A stretch of DNA of 43,193 bases, from contig JAIXKT010000001.1 in the NCBI GenBank assembly GCA_026932145.1, positions 109,786 through 152,978 of the forward strand, read 5' to 3'. The stretch comes from Bacteroidia bacterium (GTDB lineage Bacteria; Bacteroidota; Bacteroidia; J057; JAIXKT01). The notes under the pieces are model-generated. The model was not told the origin of the DNA, ran no database searches, and saw only the letters and a list, made by a program, of their open reading frames with translations. How positions within the stretch are numbered: the stretch's first letter is position 1; each line of letters opens with the position of its first letter. The translations under genes were made by a program, and so were the position numbers. Below, piece by piece: positions 17,366 to 25,745 of the stretch.

Positions 17366-18340
17366 ATGGGTGAAACATTGGAAGATATTCAGGCTCCAAT
17401 TGCGCAGGAATTAGCGCAGTTTGAGCGATACTTTAGGTCTTCCATGCAGACGCGCGTTGTTCTGTTAGATACTATTATGCGCTACATCCTGCGGCGAAAA
17501 GGAAAGCAGATGCGCCCATTATTTGTGCTTCTTTCAGCCCAAGTCTGCGGTGGAATACAACCCGCGACCTACCGCGGTGCAGCTTTGGTAGAATTACTGC
17601 ATACTGCTACGCTTGTTCATGATGATGTGGTAGATGACTCCGATCAAAGACGCGGATTCTTCTCCTTAAATGCTCTTTGGAAAAACAAAATAGCTGTTCT
17701 TGTAGGCGATTTTTTGCTCTCCAAGGGATTACTTATGTCTTTGGAACACAATGACTTTGAACTTCTGAAAATTGTTTCTAATGCAGTTAAGATGATGAGT
17801 GAAGGGGAACTTCTTCAAATAGAAAAATCTCGTATCCTGAATATTGATGAGCCTATTTACTTTGACATTATCCGGCAAAAGACCGCTTCCTTAATTGCAT
17901 CCTGCTGCGCCTGCGGAGCTGCCAGTACCAATAATGACCCAGAAATTATTGAAAAAATGCGCCGATTCGGCGAACTCGCCGGAATAGCCTTCCAAATCAA
18001 AGATGACTTATTTGACTACGGAACACAAGCTGTCGGAAAACCACTCGGAATTGATATAAAAGAAAAAAAACTAACCCTCCCGCTAATTCATGCCCTAAAC
18101 CAAGCCTCTTGGATTGAACGCAGAAAAATCTTATTTACAATTAGATACCAAAATACCGACTATAAAAAATTACAGACTCTCTATAAATTTGTGAATGAAC
18201 ATAATGGCATAGAATATGCCAAACAAGCTATGGAAAATTATGTAAAACAAGCATTAGCTATTTTAAACACCTTCCCAGATACCCCGCCCAAAAAATCATT
18301 AGAAGCACTTGTGCAATTTATATTATACAGAACCAATTAA
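17366..18340 (+). CDS. trans-polyprenyl diphosphate synthase (IspB/HepT type)
   Basis: 324 residues, usual for long-chain polyprenyl diphosphate synthases, which extend FPP with isopentenyl units for the quinone side chain. The first Asp-rich motif DDVVDD (86-91, in LVHDDVVDDSDQRRG) and the second DDLFD (213-217, in FQIKDDLFDYG) bind magnesium-diphosphate. GKQMRPLF (~46-53) and KTASLIASC (~172-180) are also conserved. The small residues before the first motif (LLHTATLVHDD) fit a long-chain enzyme; the exact length, probably C35 for menaquinone-7, is inference. The ABM-like gene follows after 27 bp, probably co-transcribed. Confidence 0.9.
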   Translation: MGETLEDIQAPIAQELAQFERYFRSSMQTRVVLLDTIMRYILRRKGKQMRPLFVLLSAQVCGGIQPATYRGAALVELLHTATLVHDDVVDDSDQRRGFFSLNALWKNKIAVLVGDFLLSKGLLMSLEHNDFELLKIVSNAVKMMSEGELLQIEKSRILNIDEPIYFDIIRQKTASLIASCCACGAASTNNDPEIIEKMRRFGELAGIAFQIKDDLFDYGTQAVGKPLGIDIKEKKLTLPLIHALNQASWIERRKILFTIRYQNTDYKKLQTLYKFVNEHNGIEYAKQAMENYVKQALAILNTFPDTPPKKSLEALVQFILYRTN

Positions 18341-18367
18341 ATTTTCCCTAAAAATATTTTATAAACC

Positions 18368-18664
18368 ATGATTCAACGTATTGTTAGACTGGAATTTAGA
18401 CCGGAATACATAACCGAATTTTCACAACTATTCAGTGAGTCTAAGGAATTGATACGAGCTATGCCCGGCTGCCTTTATTTAGAACTCTTAGAAGATTTGG
18501 ATAATAAATCAGTAAGATATACTATAAGCCACTGGGAATCACCTGAACACTTAGAAAACTACCGTAATAGTGAGGTTTTTAAGAATATTTGGACAAAAAC
18601 AAAAACCTTATTCGCAGCAAAGCCGATTGTTTATAGCTTAGTCTCTGAAATGGTTATTTCATAA
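18368..18664 (+). CDS. ABM-domain (antibiotic biosynthesis monooxygenase-like) protein
   Basis: 98 residues forming one dimeric alpha/beta-barrel (ABM) domain. It begins IQRIVRLEFRPEYITEFSQLF, has the central MPGCLYLELLED strand, and YTISHWESPEHLENYRNSEVF with the typical SHWES...Y signature. Members include cofactor-free quinol monooxygenases and heme-degrading enzymes, but many small versions have no known activity. Its place just behind a polyprenyl diphosphate synthase hints at quinone-related chemistry; that is inference only. A perfect 20-bp hairpin terminator follows 46 bp downstream. Confidence 0.75.
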   Translation: MIQRIVRLEFRPEYITEFSQLFSESKELIRAMPGCLYLELLEDLDNKSVRYTISHWESPEHLENYRNSEVFKNIWTKTKTLFAAKPIVYSLVSEMVIS

Positions 18665-18709
18665 TAATCCGAACGTTAGGCATAAAAGCCAATAAACTAC
18701 TTTTTTTAA

Positions 18710-18756
18710 AAAAATGAATGAGGAACACTATTTTGCAGTGTTCCTCATTCATTTTT
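18710..18756. terminator. Bidirectional Rho-independent terminator
   Basis: Perfect 20-bp inverted repeat (18710-18729 and 18737-18756) around a 7-nt loop. The outer arm is A-rich on the left and T-rich on the right, so both strands yield a hairpin followed by U's. It sits between the convergent ABM and DUF4465 genes. Confidence 0.9.
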
Positions 18757-18769
18757 AGCATCTTTAAAA

Positions 18770-19738
18770 TCAATGATTTACAATTATCCGTGTAGTAAAA
18801 TTACCAAATTCAGAGATTGTTTTTACTATGTAAACTCCTGATGCTAAATCATTAACAAGCATTTCACCGGATGCTAAATTTTCTGTTTTTAAGAGTTGGC
18901 CGGTTAAATTGTAGATAAATACTGTTCCTTTTGAGATAGGGTTCCAATATAATTTTTCGGAAACAGGATTTGGATATAGTTGAAAATCTGGATGTTGCAA
19001 AGTATGGTTTGTATTTGTTGGAATCATATATTCGATATTATCAAAACAAACATAAGTAGGTGTGTTAATCCAAGCCATTCCGGTGTCAGAAGAAAACAGT
19101 TCAAATCCAAGTGAATCTATTAATCCGAGTTGGGTCAAATTTATTGAGTGAAATCCTTTTAGGATATAGTCTAAGTTATTGTTTGTGAAGCGATAGTCTG
19201 CGAGATAAAATTCAACAGTGTCTGTGAGGTTTCCTTGCAAAAATCCTTTAAATACAATTTTAAAGTAGTCTGGGTCGTTTCCTGAAGGGCCGCCAAATTT
19301 TTTAGAAAAAGCGTCTCCATCTCGCATTGCCCAAGCCGCATAAGTTGAATTGGCGATTGACAAACTATTCAGATAACCATAACCGCTGGTGAAAGAGGAT
19401 TGTATTTGAAAGCCATTTTGCTGGCCGTAAGAAAGCCCAAACTGCCTGAATGATCCGGGTAAAGGAGTTGCATAAGCACTGTATTGATTTCCCAAACCTG
19501 TTGTAACTGTGTCATACATAAAACTATACGCCCAACCTATCCATGAGTTCCATGTTGAATCATACGAATTCCAGAAATGGCAAATCCCTGAAGAAAAGCC
19601 GCCTGAGCCATCTGACCCATTCCAGTAACCCCTAATCGTAGGCTGAAGGTCATCAAAATCAGCTACTACTTGCGCCTTAGAAACCTGATAACTAAACAAT
19701 ACCGATAAAACGGTCATTCTTAAAAAAAGATTTAACAT
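18770..19738 (-). CDS. DUF4465 secreted protein with T9SS type A sorting domain
   Basis: 322 residues. A signal peptide (~1-22, ending YQVSKA) precedes a DUF4465 domain (~25-240) recognisable by FDDLQPTIRGYWNGSDGSGG, SGICHFWNSYDSTWNSW, SLSIANSTYAAWAMRDGDAF and a closing CFDNIEYM. The last ~70 residues (FQLYPNPVSEKLYW ... GVYIVKTI) are a Por secretion tail, so the protein should be exported by the type IX system and held at the surface. It lies 5 bp behind the TonB receptor gene and under the same cobalamin riboswitch. From memory, DUF4465 proteins recur at B12 uptake loci of Bacteroidota, so a surface cobalamin-binding role is plausible but inferred. Confidence 0.85.
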   Translation of the reverse strand: MLNLFLRMTVLSVLFSYQVSKAQVVADFDDLQPTIRGYWNGSDGSGGFSSGICHFWNSYDSTWNSWIGWAYSFMYDTVTTGLGNQYSAYATPLPGSFRQFGLSYGQQNGFQIQSSFTSGYGYLNSLSIANSTYAAWAMRDGDAFSKKFGGPSGNDPDYFKIVFKGFLQGNLTDTVEFYLADYRFTNNNLDYILKGFHSINLTQLGLIDSLGFELFSSDTGMAWINTPTYVCFDNIEYMIPTNTNHTLQHPDFQLYPNPVSEKLYWNPISKGTVFIYNLTGQLLKTENLASGEMLVNDLASGVYIVKTISEFGNFTTRIIVNH

Positions 19739-19743
19739 AAAAA

Positions 19744-21720
19744 TTAATTGTGTTTATTTTGATTTAATTTATATTGAATTGAATACCAGAAAGTTATTCC
19801 GGGCATTGGCCGCCCCGGCATAATTTCATACATTTGATTCAGGGTATTTTCTACCCCGAATGCTAAGTTCCATGCGGTAGCTTTTATCCTAATATTTCTA
19901 CTAATAGAAAAGTTAAGCAAGTTATAACCCGGTAAAAACGCCGAATTATCTGCTGAAATATACCGAAAACCGCAAAACACATCACTCAAACGAAATTGCC
20001 AATATTTATAGGAAAGTAATATTTGAAAAGAAGAATTTACCAACGGTATGAAAATCATTTGTTTATGCAAGGAAGCATCAGCTATTTGAGTTGTTTTTTC
20101 TTTGGTTATTTGGTTTAAAGCACCCGTTATAGAAGTTCTTACAAAACCTTTTGTGAATTTGGTTTGGTAAGAAAAGTTTGTTTCTAAGCCCCGTGCCCTC
20201 ACCATTGGAATATTTACAGGCGCAAAAAAGCCCCCTACCGGAATCCATTGTATCCAATGATTAACCCATCTGTGAAAAGCAATTACTTGAAAATCAAAAT
20301 TATGGAACTTTAAATTCGTAGCTAACTCTTGTTTCCAACTTTCTTCGGGTAATAAATCCGGATTCCCTCCCGGCATCCAGTAGCGGTCGTTTAGCGTGGG
20401 AATACGCACCTCCCGAGCTATATTTAGCGAGATTTTAAATAAAATATTCCCCTTAATTGCTTTCTGAAAAGGCAGAATTTCAGTTAAAATAGCACCGGTT
20501 AGAGGTACTTTCATTTGTGTAACTTTCTGATACACAGCTCCTAATTGTAATCGTAGCCAATGATTAGTAAAGATTGAGCTACCTTTAATAGTGCCGGTTA
20601 ATTGCTGCTTGGGGGTTTGATACTCACGAACCTCCGCTTGCACCCATTCTCCGGTAATATCCAAATGATTAACCCAGTTTTTAATAATTAAATCTTTGCT
20701 TAAAACTTTTCCAACATATCGTTCAGAGCGGCTAAAGCTATGGATATTAGCCTGTAAGTCTTCAAAATGAATTTGGTCATCTAAACGGGCAATATCAATA
20801 TTTTTTATCCAACAATTTGAAAATAAGATTGTCAATAAATTCCTATAAAAATAATCTTGTTGTACAGCATCCGAATAAGCCTGTGAAAAAGTGGGCGGTA
20901 TTTGCCGCTTTGCATTTTGTAGCCAACCGGAATATAGAAAGGTTGTAGTACGAACTTTTTTGGCAAGATAAAGCATCGTTCCAAGTTGCTCATTTTTAGA
21001 ATGTTCTAACCTTTCCCGTTGGTTATTGTGATAAGGATTAAGGTACGAAATATCATTTTTCTGATTCATCCCATATCCTAATAGTTTGAAATCAAAAGAC
21101 TTGTACCCTTTTTGAAGTTTTAAACTGCCTCTATAATCCTGAAAACTTGCGGCTCTAAAAATTGCCTGAGCAGAAAATAGAGAATCTATTTTTTCATTAG
21201 ACTTTAGTTCAATTGTTCCTCCGGAAGAATTAAGGTTATCAAGTGTAACATTTGGTTGAATTTCAATGGATTCAAAAATAGTAGCTGGTAGTAATGAAAT
21301 ATCGGCTTGCCCCAATTGTGGGTTGTTTAGGTTAATTCCATTCCACTTTAAGGCTACTTGTTCGGCGGAGCTTCCCCGTAAACTGATTGTAGCAATGCCA
21401 TTGATTCCATAACTTTTGGGAAAAGCGCTGCCATTTGAGGCCAATAACTCTGCCAGAGAAACAGCCGGTAAAGTAGTTTTTATGATGGAATCAAGGATTA
21501 TTTTATTCCCTAAGTTTTTCTCTGCATTACCCCAAAAGTCTTCAATTGTTATCTCCGGCAGGCTTCCTTGAACCTTGATAGAATCTTGCTGAGCAATCAG
21601 AGTTTTACAATCAGCTATCCAAATACACATAAGGATGCTGATTAGCCTTGTGAGTAGGTTCAAACGATAATTCCTACTGCCTTTTGACAAAGGTGATAAA
21701 ACAGTATGCCACTTCTCCAT
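19744..21720 (-). CDS. TonB-dependent outer-membrane receptor, BtuB-like
   Basis: 658 residues. After an N-terminal signal region (to about residue 44, ending TLIAQQ), the plug domain spans ~50-165: SLAELLASNGSAFPKSYG, ATISLRGSSAEQVALKWNGI, NPQLGQADISLLP and IEIQPN, then GGTIELKSN. A ~480-residue beta-barrel follows, ending in alternating strands. The length matches BtuB (~600) better than SusC (~1000); there is no carboxypeptidase-like N-terminal extension. A cobalamin riboswitch lies directly upstream on the same strand, so the ligand is almost certainly a cobamide. Periplasmic and inner-membrane partners (BtuF/C/D) are not in the window. The ATG at 21720 is used; a later Met (~31) could also begin a signal peptide. 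Confidence 0.88.
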   Translation of the reverse strand: MEKWHTVLSPLSKGSRNYRLNLLTRLISILMCIWIADCKTLIAQQDSIKVQGSLPEITIEDFWGNAEKNLGNKIILDSIIKTTLPAVSLAELLASNGSAFPKSYGINGIATISLRGSSAEQVALKWNGINLNNPQLGQADISLLPATIFESIEIQPNVTLDNLNSSGGTIELKSNEKIDSLFSAQAIFRAASFQDYRGSLKLQKGYKSFDFKLLGYGMNQKNDISYLNPYHNNQRERLEHSKNEQLGTMLYLAKKVRTTTFLYSGWLQNAKRQIPPTFSQAYSDAVQQDYFYRNLLTILFSNCWIKNIDIARLDDQIHFEDLQANIHSFSRSERYVGKVLSKDLIIKNWVNHLDITGEWVQAEVREYQTPKQQLTGTIKGSSIFTNHWLRLQLGAVYQKVTQMKVPLTGAILTEILPFQKAIKGNILFKISLNIAREVRIPTLNDRYWMPGGNPDLLPEESWKQELATNLKFHNFDFQVIAFHRWVNHWIQWIPVGGFFAPVNIPMVRARGLETNFSYQTKFTKGFVRTSITGALNQITKEKTTQIADASLHKQMIFIPLVNSSFQILLSYKYWQFRLSDVFCGFRYISADNSAFLPGYNLLNFSISRNIRIKATAWNLAFGVENTLNQMYEIMPGRPMPGITFWYSIQYKLNQNKHN

Positions 21721-21723
21721 ATT

Positions 21724-21740
21724 GCTTATACTCCGTAAGC
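21724..21740 (-). promoter_or_regulatory. Small hairpin presenting a GGAG ribosome-binding site
   Basis: On the minus strand GCTTA and TAAGC pair (5 bp) around a 7-nt loop holding GGAG, which is 10 nt before the ATG at 21720. It lies just after the riboswitch and may be its expression platform. Stem stability is low. Confidence 0.3.
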
Positions 21741-21751
21741 GTGGGTTTTTT

Positions 21752-21912
21752 GCTATTGGCAGGTCTTCTGACTGACTCCCGTATTTTTGGCCTTCACTTT
21801 ACAAATACTGCGGCGACGCACTTGCAAAATTGGCGCACTCGAAAAATACGTTTTGGAGAACACAGCATCGGGTAATGTTGAGGATTTTTACCTCATTCCC
21901 TATTATTTAATA
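21752..21912 (-). promoter_or_regulatory. Cobalamin (B12) riboswitch
   Basis: Read on the minus strand, the 5' half has GGGAATGAGGTAAAAATCC, then AACATTACCCGATGCTGTG, matching the class core GGTGAAAATCC..AAC.G.CCCGC.ACTGT. The 3' half has CGCCGCAGT, GTGAAGGC and finally the B12 box AGTCAGAAGACCTGCC (21758-21773), which is nearly invariant in the family. It lies 30-40 nt upstream of the TonB receptor start. Cobalamin binding is expected to shut off expression of the operon. Outer boundaries are approximate. Confidence 0.93.
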
Positions 21913-22059
21913 ATTCGCTCAACTATCAAAACCAATTGCCCCGCAATATTACAACATATATTGAATCACACAAAAGATGAATAATAAATTTGTTATTGCT
22001 CATAATCAATTATTTAGAGTAGATTTTTTTAAATGATATAGAATAATGCGCTAAATGCG

Positions 22060-22067
22060 TAATTTTG
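22060..22067 (+). promoter_or_regulatory. Predicted -7 box of the PGI/PMI gene
   Basis: TAATTTTG ends 4 nt before the ATG at 22072, implying a leaderless mRNA. Confidence 0.55.
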
Positions 22068-22071
22068 CACA

Positions 22072-23055
22072 ATGGAAATGAAAGACTTGATAGCTGGATT
22101 TAGCGGGCAGTTACAGCGCGCCGTTGAGATAGGGACAGCAGCAAAGTTATCACAACCTCGTAATGCTATTCATAATATTGCGTTATTAGGCTTAGGCGGC
22201 TCTGCTTTCGGCGGGGAAATCACCAAAAATGCGGTACAGATAAAAGTACCCTTTCAAATACATCGCAATTATGATGCTCCTCCGTATGTATCTACCAACA
22301 CCTTAGTTATTGTCAGCTCCTATTCAGGAAATACCGAAGAGACTTTACAAGCCGTTTTAGCCTGCCACCAAAGAGGTGCAATGATAGTTTGCATCACATC
22401 CGGCGGAGAGTTAGCTAAGTTTGCCCAGCAAAATGGTTATGACCTTATCATGCTGCCAACAGGCTATCCGCCACGTACCGCAGCCGGATTCTCCTTTGTC
22501 CAACAACTATTTGTTTTAAAACACTTTAACTTAATTGGTGAATTTTTACCGGAGATTCAGGAATCTATTCAGCTATTAAATGATTTTTCAGACCATGCCT
22601 TTGCCCGCGAACTTGCAGCAGATTGTTTTGAAAAAGCAGTTGTTTTATATAGTTCAGACGCATCAGATTCTATCTCTATTCGCTTTCGTCAGCAAATCAA
22701 TGAAAATGCGAAACAATTATGCTGGAATCACTATTTGCCGGAAATGAATCACAATGAATTAGTTGGCTGGGAAAAACCGGACTTTTTGTTACCTAAAACA
22801 ATGGTGATTTTCTTACGTTGGAGCTATGATCATCCGCGTGTAAATCTTCGTTTTGACATAAATAAAGAAATTATTGAGCCTAAAAGCGGTAAATTGACAG
22901 AAGTTTGGGCAAAAGGAACGAGCAAAATTGCTCAGTTGATGTATCTGCTACATTTAGCGGATTGGGTTTCGCTGTATTTAGCAGAGCTTAATGCCGTTGA
23001 GCCAACTCCGGTGCGTGTTATAGATTATCTCAAAAATGCCCTATCCATGCGCTAA
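22072..23055 (+). CDS. Bifunctional phosphoglucose/phosphomannose isomerase
   Basis: 327 residues of the SIS-domain PGI/PMI family. The enzyme interconverts fructose-6-phosphate with glucose-6- or mannose-6-phosphate. Visible are LLGLGGSAFGGEI (~36-48), the sugar-phosphate-binding IVSSYSGNTEETLQA (~80-94), ITSGGELAKFA and PPRTAAGFSFVQQL (~139-152), and a C-terminal half with NHNELVGWE (~224-232), which carries the general-base Glu in this family. Length and motifs match the archaeal/bacterial family rather than classic Pgi. It could supply mannose-6-phosphate for the polysaccharide locus a few kb away. The ATG at 22072 follows a promoter box by 4 nt; a second ATG at 22078 is also possible. 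Confidence 0.88.
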   Translation: MEMKDLIAGFSGQLQRAVEIGTAAKLSQPRNAIHNIALLGLGGSAFGGEITKNAVQIKVPFQIHRNYDAPPYVSTNTLVIVSSYSGNTEETLQAVLACHQRGAMIVCITSGGELAKFAQQNGYDLIMLPTGYPPRTAAGFSFVQQLFVLKHFNLIGEFLPEIQESIQLLNDFSDHAFARELAADCFEKAVVLYSSDASDSISIRFRQQINENAKQLCWNHYLPEMNHNELVGWEKPDFLLPKTMVIFLRWSYDHPRVNLRFDINKEIIEPKSGKLTEVWAKGTSKIAQLMYLLHLADWVSLYLAELNAVEPTPVRVIDYLKNALSMR

Positions 23056-23064
23056 TAAAATCTG

Positions 23065-24030
23065 GTGAAAAAGCGGATTCTGCTTGTTTTCTTTATTATT
23101 CCAGCTTTATTAGGATTATATCTAACCATAGCATGGCTATTACGAACATGGCCATTTTCTACTAACTATCAGATAGTTAGGGTTTATTTTGATAATGTAA
23201 ACGGGCTGAAACGAGCCGATCCAGTAGTGCTTTTCGGCTTTGAAATAGGCTCTGTTCAAGGGTTTGAACAGCAAAAAAATGGAGTTGTAGTTTTGCTCGG
23301 CATTGAACCAACCGTTGAATTGTATGCAGATGCCTCCGCCGAAATCCAGATAAAAGAAATTTTGGGCGGAAAACAAGTCGCATTATTTCCCGGAAAAAAA
23401 ACACAACTACTTGATAATAAATCTATTTTAAAAGGAAAACAAACTTTTGATATAACCACCGGAATTGCCAAAATGGGTAATCTATTGACAGAACTAACCC
23501 CAGAAAGGACACAACAATTATGGAATAGTTTGGATAAAATCACCCAAATTGTAAATAATATTCCGGAACAGCAGCCCAAAGAACTCCTTTTGAATTTGTC
23601 AAATAGCATAACGGGGATCAATAATTTGCTGAACAAAACGAATCAGTTTAGCTTAATTTCCAAAATCACCAGCTTGATTGTGCATATTGATTCTACTTTA
23701 CAGGTAGCAGACGCTAAAATCAACGCCTTAGAACCACTTATGCAAGCCGGCACATCAACGCTAAACAATATGGATACGGTTCTGAAAAATACAGATAAGT
23801 TGATTTATCAGGCTGAGAATCTATTACTTAATGCAAAGTCTATTTTAGATACCTTACAGCAAAGACAAACACTTGCGCATACATTACTCTACGATACCAC
23901 GTTTACCAAAACGGTTCAAGAAACCTTAGATAATCTGAACAAAACAATGGTTCATGTGCGGAGAAAGAAAATTCACGTAACGATGTCTTTTTCACACAAG
24001 CAAAAGAAGGAATATCCCGAAAATGAATAG
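23065..24030 (+). CDS. MCE (MlaD-like) domain protein
   Basis: 321 residues from a GTG at 23065. One N-terminal transmembrane anchor (ILLVFFIIPALLGLYLTIAW, residues 4-23) precedes an MCE domain (~35-120: IVRVYFDNVNGLKRADPV, GFEIGSVQGFEQ, AEIQIKEILGGKQVALFPG). A long helical tail with many Leu/Ile/Asn heptads (~125-310) suits a coiled coil or periplasmic tunnel. MCE proteins form hexamers that carry lipids between the membranes with an ABC transporter (MlaE/MlaF). Those partners are not adjacent; the nearest gene, 9 bp upstream, is the PGI/PMI. The gene converges on a glycosyltransferase gene with a 3-bp gap. Confidence 0.85.
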   Translation: MKKRILLVFFIIPALLGLYLTIAWLLRTWPFSTNYQIVRVYFDNVNGLKRADPVVLFGFEIGSVQGFEQQKNGVVVLLGIEPTVELYADASAEIQIKEILGGKQVALFPGKKTQLLDNKSILKGKQTFDITTGIAKMGNLLTELTPERTQQLWNSLDKITQIVNNIPEQQPKELLLNLSNSITGINNLLNKTNQFSLISKITSLIVHIDSTLQVADAKINALEPLMQAGTSTLNNMDTVLKNTDKLIYQAENLLLNAKSILDTLQQRQTLAHTLLYDTTFTKTVQETLDNLNKTMVHVRRKKIHVTMSFSHKQKKEYPENE

Positions 24031-24033
24031 CTT

Positions 24034-24912
24034 TTAGCTTAAAATCAGGTGTTTAATAATACCTAAAGTTCTTCGGGTAAAAAGTTCTCCGATATTCAGT
24101 TGGATGGCTTTCCATAGATAAGTAACTGCTTTTTTTTTGTGCCCGGTAATTGCTGCGTGTAGAGATATGTAAGAGCACATGTGAGCATCAATTTTAGGTA
24201 GTTTATCTTTGTTCTTGGCAAAAAAAACTTTATCTGCTGCTAAGCTATTTATCAATGCGTTTTTTCTTGCCAGCATTTTTGACTCATTAAATGTCATCAC
24301 ACTTCTTTCATCGTGGTCAATGATAACAGAAGTAACTGTGGGTATCATATAAAAAGGGAATCGTGCGGCTATTCTTAGCGACATTTCCCAGTCTTCAGAA
24401 GCTGATAGTTTTCTGTATTCATTAAATGGGTTTTGTAATGTTACCTCTCTTTTCAAGAAGATACCGTTACAGGATAAATAGTTTCCTTGCCAAAGAACAG
24501 CATTGCAAGTTTCATATTTGAATATGCTGTTTTTTTCAACGCCTGTTTTTACGTTTTTAACGGCATAACTTAGGTGAAAAACTTCGGGAAAGTTATATTT
24601 TTCAACCGCTTTTTGTGCCTCTGCTAAGTGATTACTTAGGGCAATATCGTCTGAATCAAAAAAATTGACATAATCTCCGGTTGCCTTAGTTGCTCCATAG
24701 TTTCTGGCAGCAGCACGTTCACTATTGGCTATCTTATAATACTTAATTTTATCAGCGTTTATTTTCTTGACAACCTCCTCTGTGTTATCCGTGCTACCGT
24801 CATCTACTACAATAATTTCAAAGTCAGGATATGTTTGGTCTAAAAGCGATTGAAGCGTTTTGGTTATTAGATGAGCGCGATTATAGGTAGGAACTACTAT
24901 TGAAAAGAACAT
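24034..24912 (-). CDS. Family 2 glycosyltransferase
   Basis: 292 residues with a complete GT-A fold. FSIVVPTYNRAHLITKTL opens the domain, FEIIVVDDGSTDNTEEVV (~31-48) binds the nucleotide sugar, and the metal-binding DxD is in VNFFDSDDIAL (~87-97). SASEDWEMSLRIAARFPF (~169-186) holds the acceptor-side ED motif. No membrane anchor is seen. It is at the left edge of the polysaccharide genes but on the opposite strand, divergent from the response regulator, so it probably adds a sugar to the same lipid-linked glycan. The sugar is not predictable. Its last codons lie 3 bp from the MCE gene. Confidence 0.9.
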   Translation of the reverse strand: MFFSIVVPTYNRAHLITKTLQSLLDQTYPDFEIIVVDDGSTDNTEEVVKKINADKIKYYKIANSERAAARNYGATKATGDYVNFFDSDDIALSNHLAEAQKAVEKYNFPEVFHLSYAVKNVKTGVEKNSIFKYETCNAVLWQGNYLSCNGIFLKREVTLQNPFNEYRKLSASEDWEMSLRIAARFPFYMIPTVTSVIIDHDERSVMTFNESKMLARKNALINSLAADKVFFAKNKDKLPKIDAHMCSYISLHAAITGHKKKAVTYLWKAIQLNIGELFTRRTLGIIKHLILS

Positions 24913-25265
24913 TGCAATTAGTTAGGTAGAATTATACTATCTTATTGATAATTTCGTGGTTAGGTAAGTTTAATAAATACTTTATCGGAACGAAATATCG
25001 CGCTCCAAAAGTACATAAAAATTTAGTTGTGACTTATCTCTTCGATAATAAGTGTTTTGTAAATAATTACCATCCTGTCTATATCTAACTCACTGATATG
25101 CAGGATTTATATTTATAAACTCATAAATCATATCAAAATAACCATTCAATTTCTACACTATTATATTTCGCATACCAATAAACACTTATTAAAATTTAAT
25201 AAAAACAATACTAATTGAGTAAAATAAAAATATTATCTTTGCGCCAAATAAAGTTAAATGGAATT
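24913..25265. other. Intergenic region between divergent genes
   Basis: About 350 bp of very AT-rich DNA between the glycosyltransferase and the response regulator. It holds the response regulator promoter box at 25234-25241. An 11-bp pair AATAAGTGTTT (25047-25057) and AAACACTTATT (25180-25190) is inverted but 122 bp apart, possibly by chance. No tRNA, small ORF or hairpin terminator is convincing. Confidence 0.6.
25234..25241 (+). promoter_or_regulatory. Predicted -7 box of the response regulator gene
   Basis: TATCTTTG, 24 nt before the ATG at 25266, with a possible TTG at 25215-25217. It lies inside the upstream extension of the reading frame, so the frame's first codons are untranslated. 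Confidence 0.55.
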
Positions 25266-25682
25266 ATGGCTAAAAAGACCATTATGTGTGTAGATGATGA
25301 GAAAATCGTGATAACCAGCTTGATTAGCCAACTCAGAAATGCTTTTGGCCAAAATTTTAAATATGAAGGCTTTGATAATGCAGAAGAAGCTTGGGAATAC
25401 ATTGATGAAGTATATGCCGACGGACTTTCTGTTGATTTAATAATCTGCGATTGGCTAATGCCAAGAGTTCGCGGAGATGAGTTTATGATTCGAGTACACA
25501 AACGGTTTCCTGATGTAGCCTTAATTATGCTATCCGGTCAGGCTGACCAAGACTCCGTAGAAAGAGCCAAAAAAGAAGCTAATATGTATAAGTTTATCTC
25601 AAAACCGTGGGAAAAAGATGAACTTGTCGGAGAAGTCAAAAAAGTATTAAATATGTCCAACGAAGGACTATTAACTATTTAG
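25266..25682 (+). CDS. Stand-alone response regulator (receiver domain only)
   Basis: 138 residues, essentially one CheY-like receiver domain. The acidic pair is D10-D11 (MCVDDEK), the phosphoacceptor D62 (IICDWLMPRVRGDEF), the switch Ser S90 (IMLSGQAD) and the conserved Lys K113 (FISKPWEKDEL). The KPW variant resembles receivers attached to HD-GYP or adenylate-cyclase outputs, but no output domain follows. It must therefore act by protein contact or as a phosphorelay intermediate. The ATG at 25266 is chosen because the promoter box lies between it and the upstream frame opening at 25215. It stands directly before the polysaccharide genes, while a receiver-PAS-kinase gene lies at their far end. 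Confidence 0.88.
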   Translation: MAKKTIMCVDDEKIVITSLISQLRNAFGQNFKYEGFDNAEEAWEYIDEVYADGLSVDLIICDWLMPRVRGDEFMIRVHKRFPDVALIMLSGQADQDSVERAKKEANMYKFISKPWEKDELVGEVKKVLNMSNEGLLTI

Positions 25683-25702
25683 TTTTGTTTTTCACAAAAA
25701 GG

Positions 25703-25731
25703 TTGAACAAGCGCAAGAATTAATATTTTTG
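25703..25731 (+). promoter_or_regulatory. Predicted promoter of the Wzz-like gene
   Basis: TTG (25703-25705), an 18-nt spacer, and TATTTTTG (25724-25731), ending 14 nt before the ATG at 25746. It would drive the three-gene polysaccharide operon. Confidence 0.55.
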
Positions 25732-25745
25732 CGGGCTGAAAGTAA

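Noticed and set aside
21684-21984. Two plus-strand reading frames upstream of the PGI/PMI gene
   Set aside because: They run antisense through the cobalamin riboswitch, whose conserved core explains the sequence.
25047-25190. 11-bp inverted pair in the spacer before the response regulator
   Set aside because: The copies are 122 bp apart in very AT-rich DNA, so a functional hairpin or operator is unlikely without further evidence.
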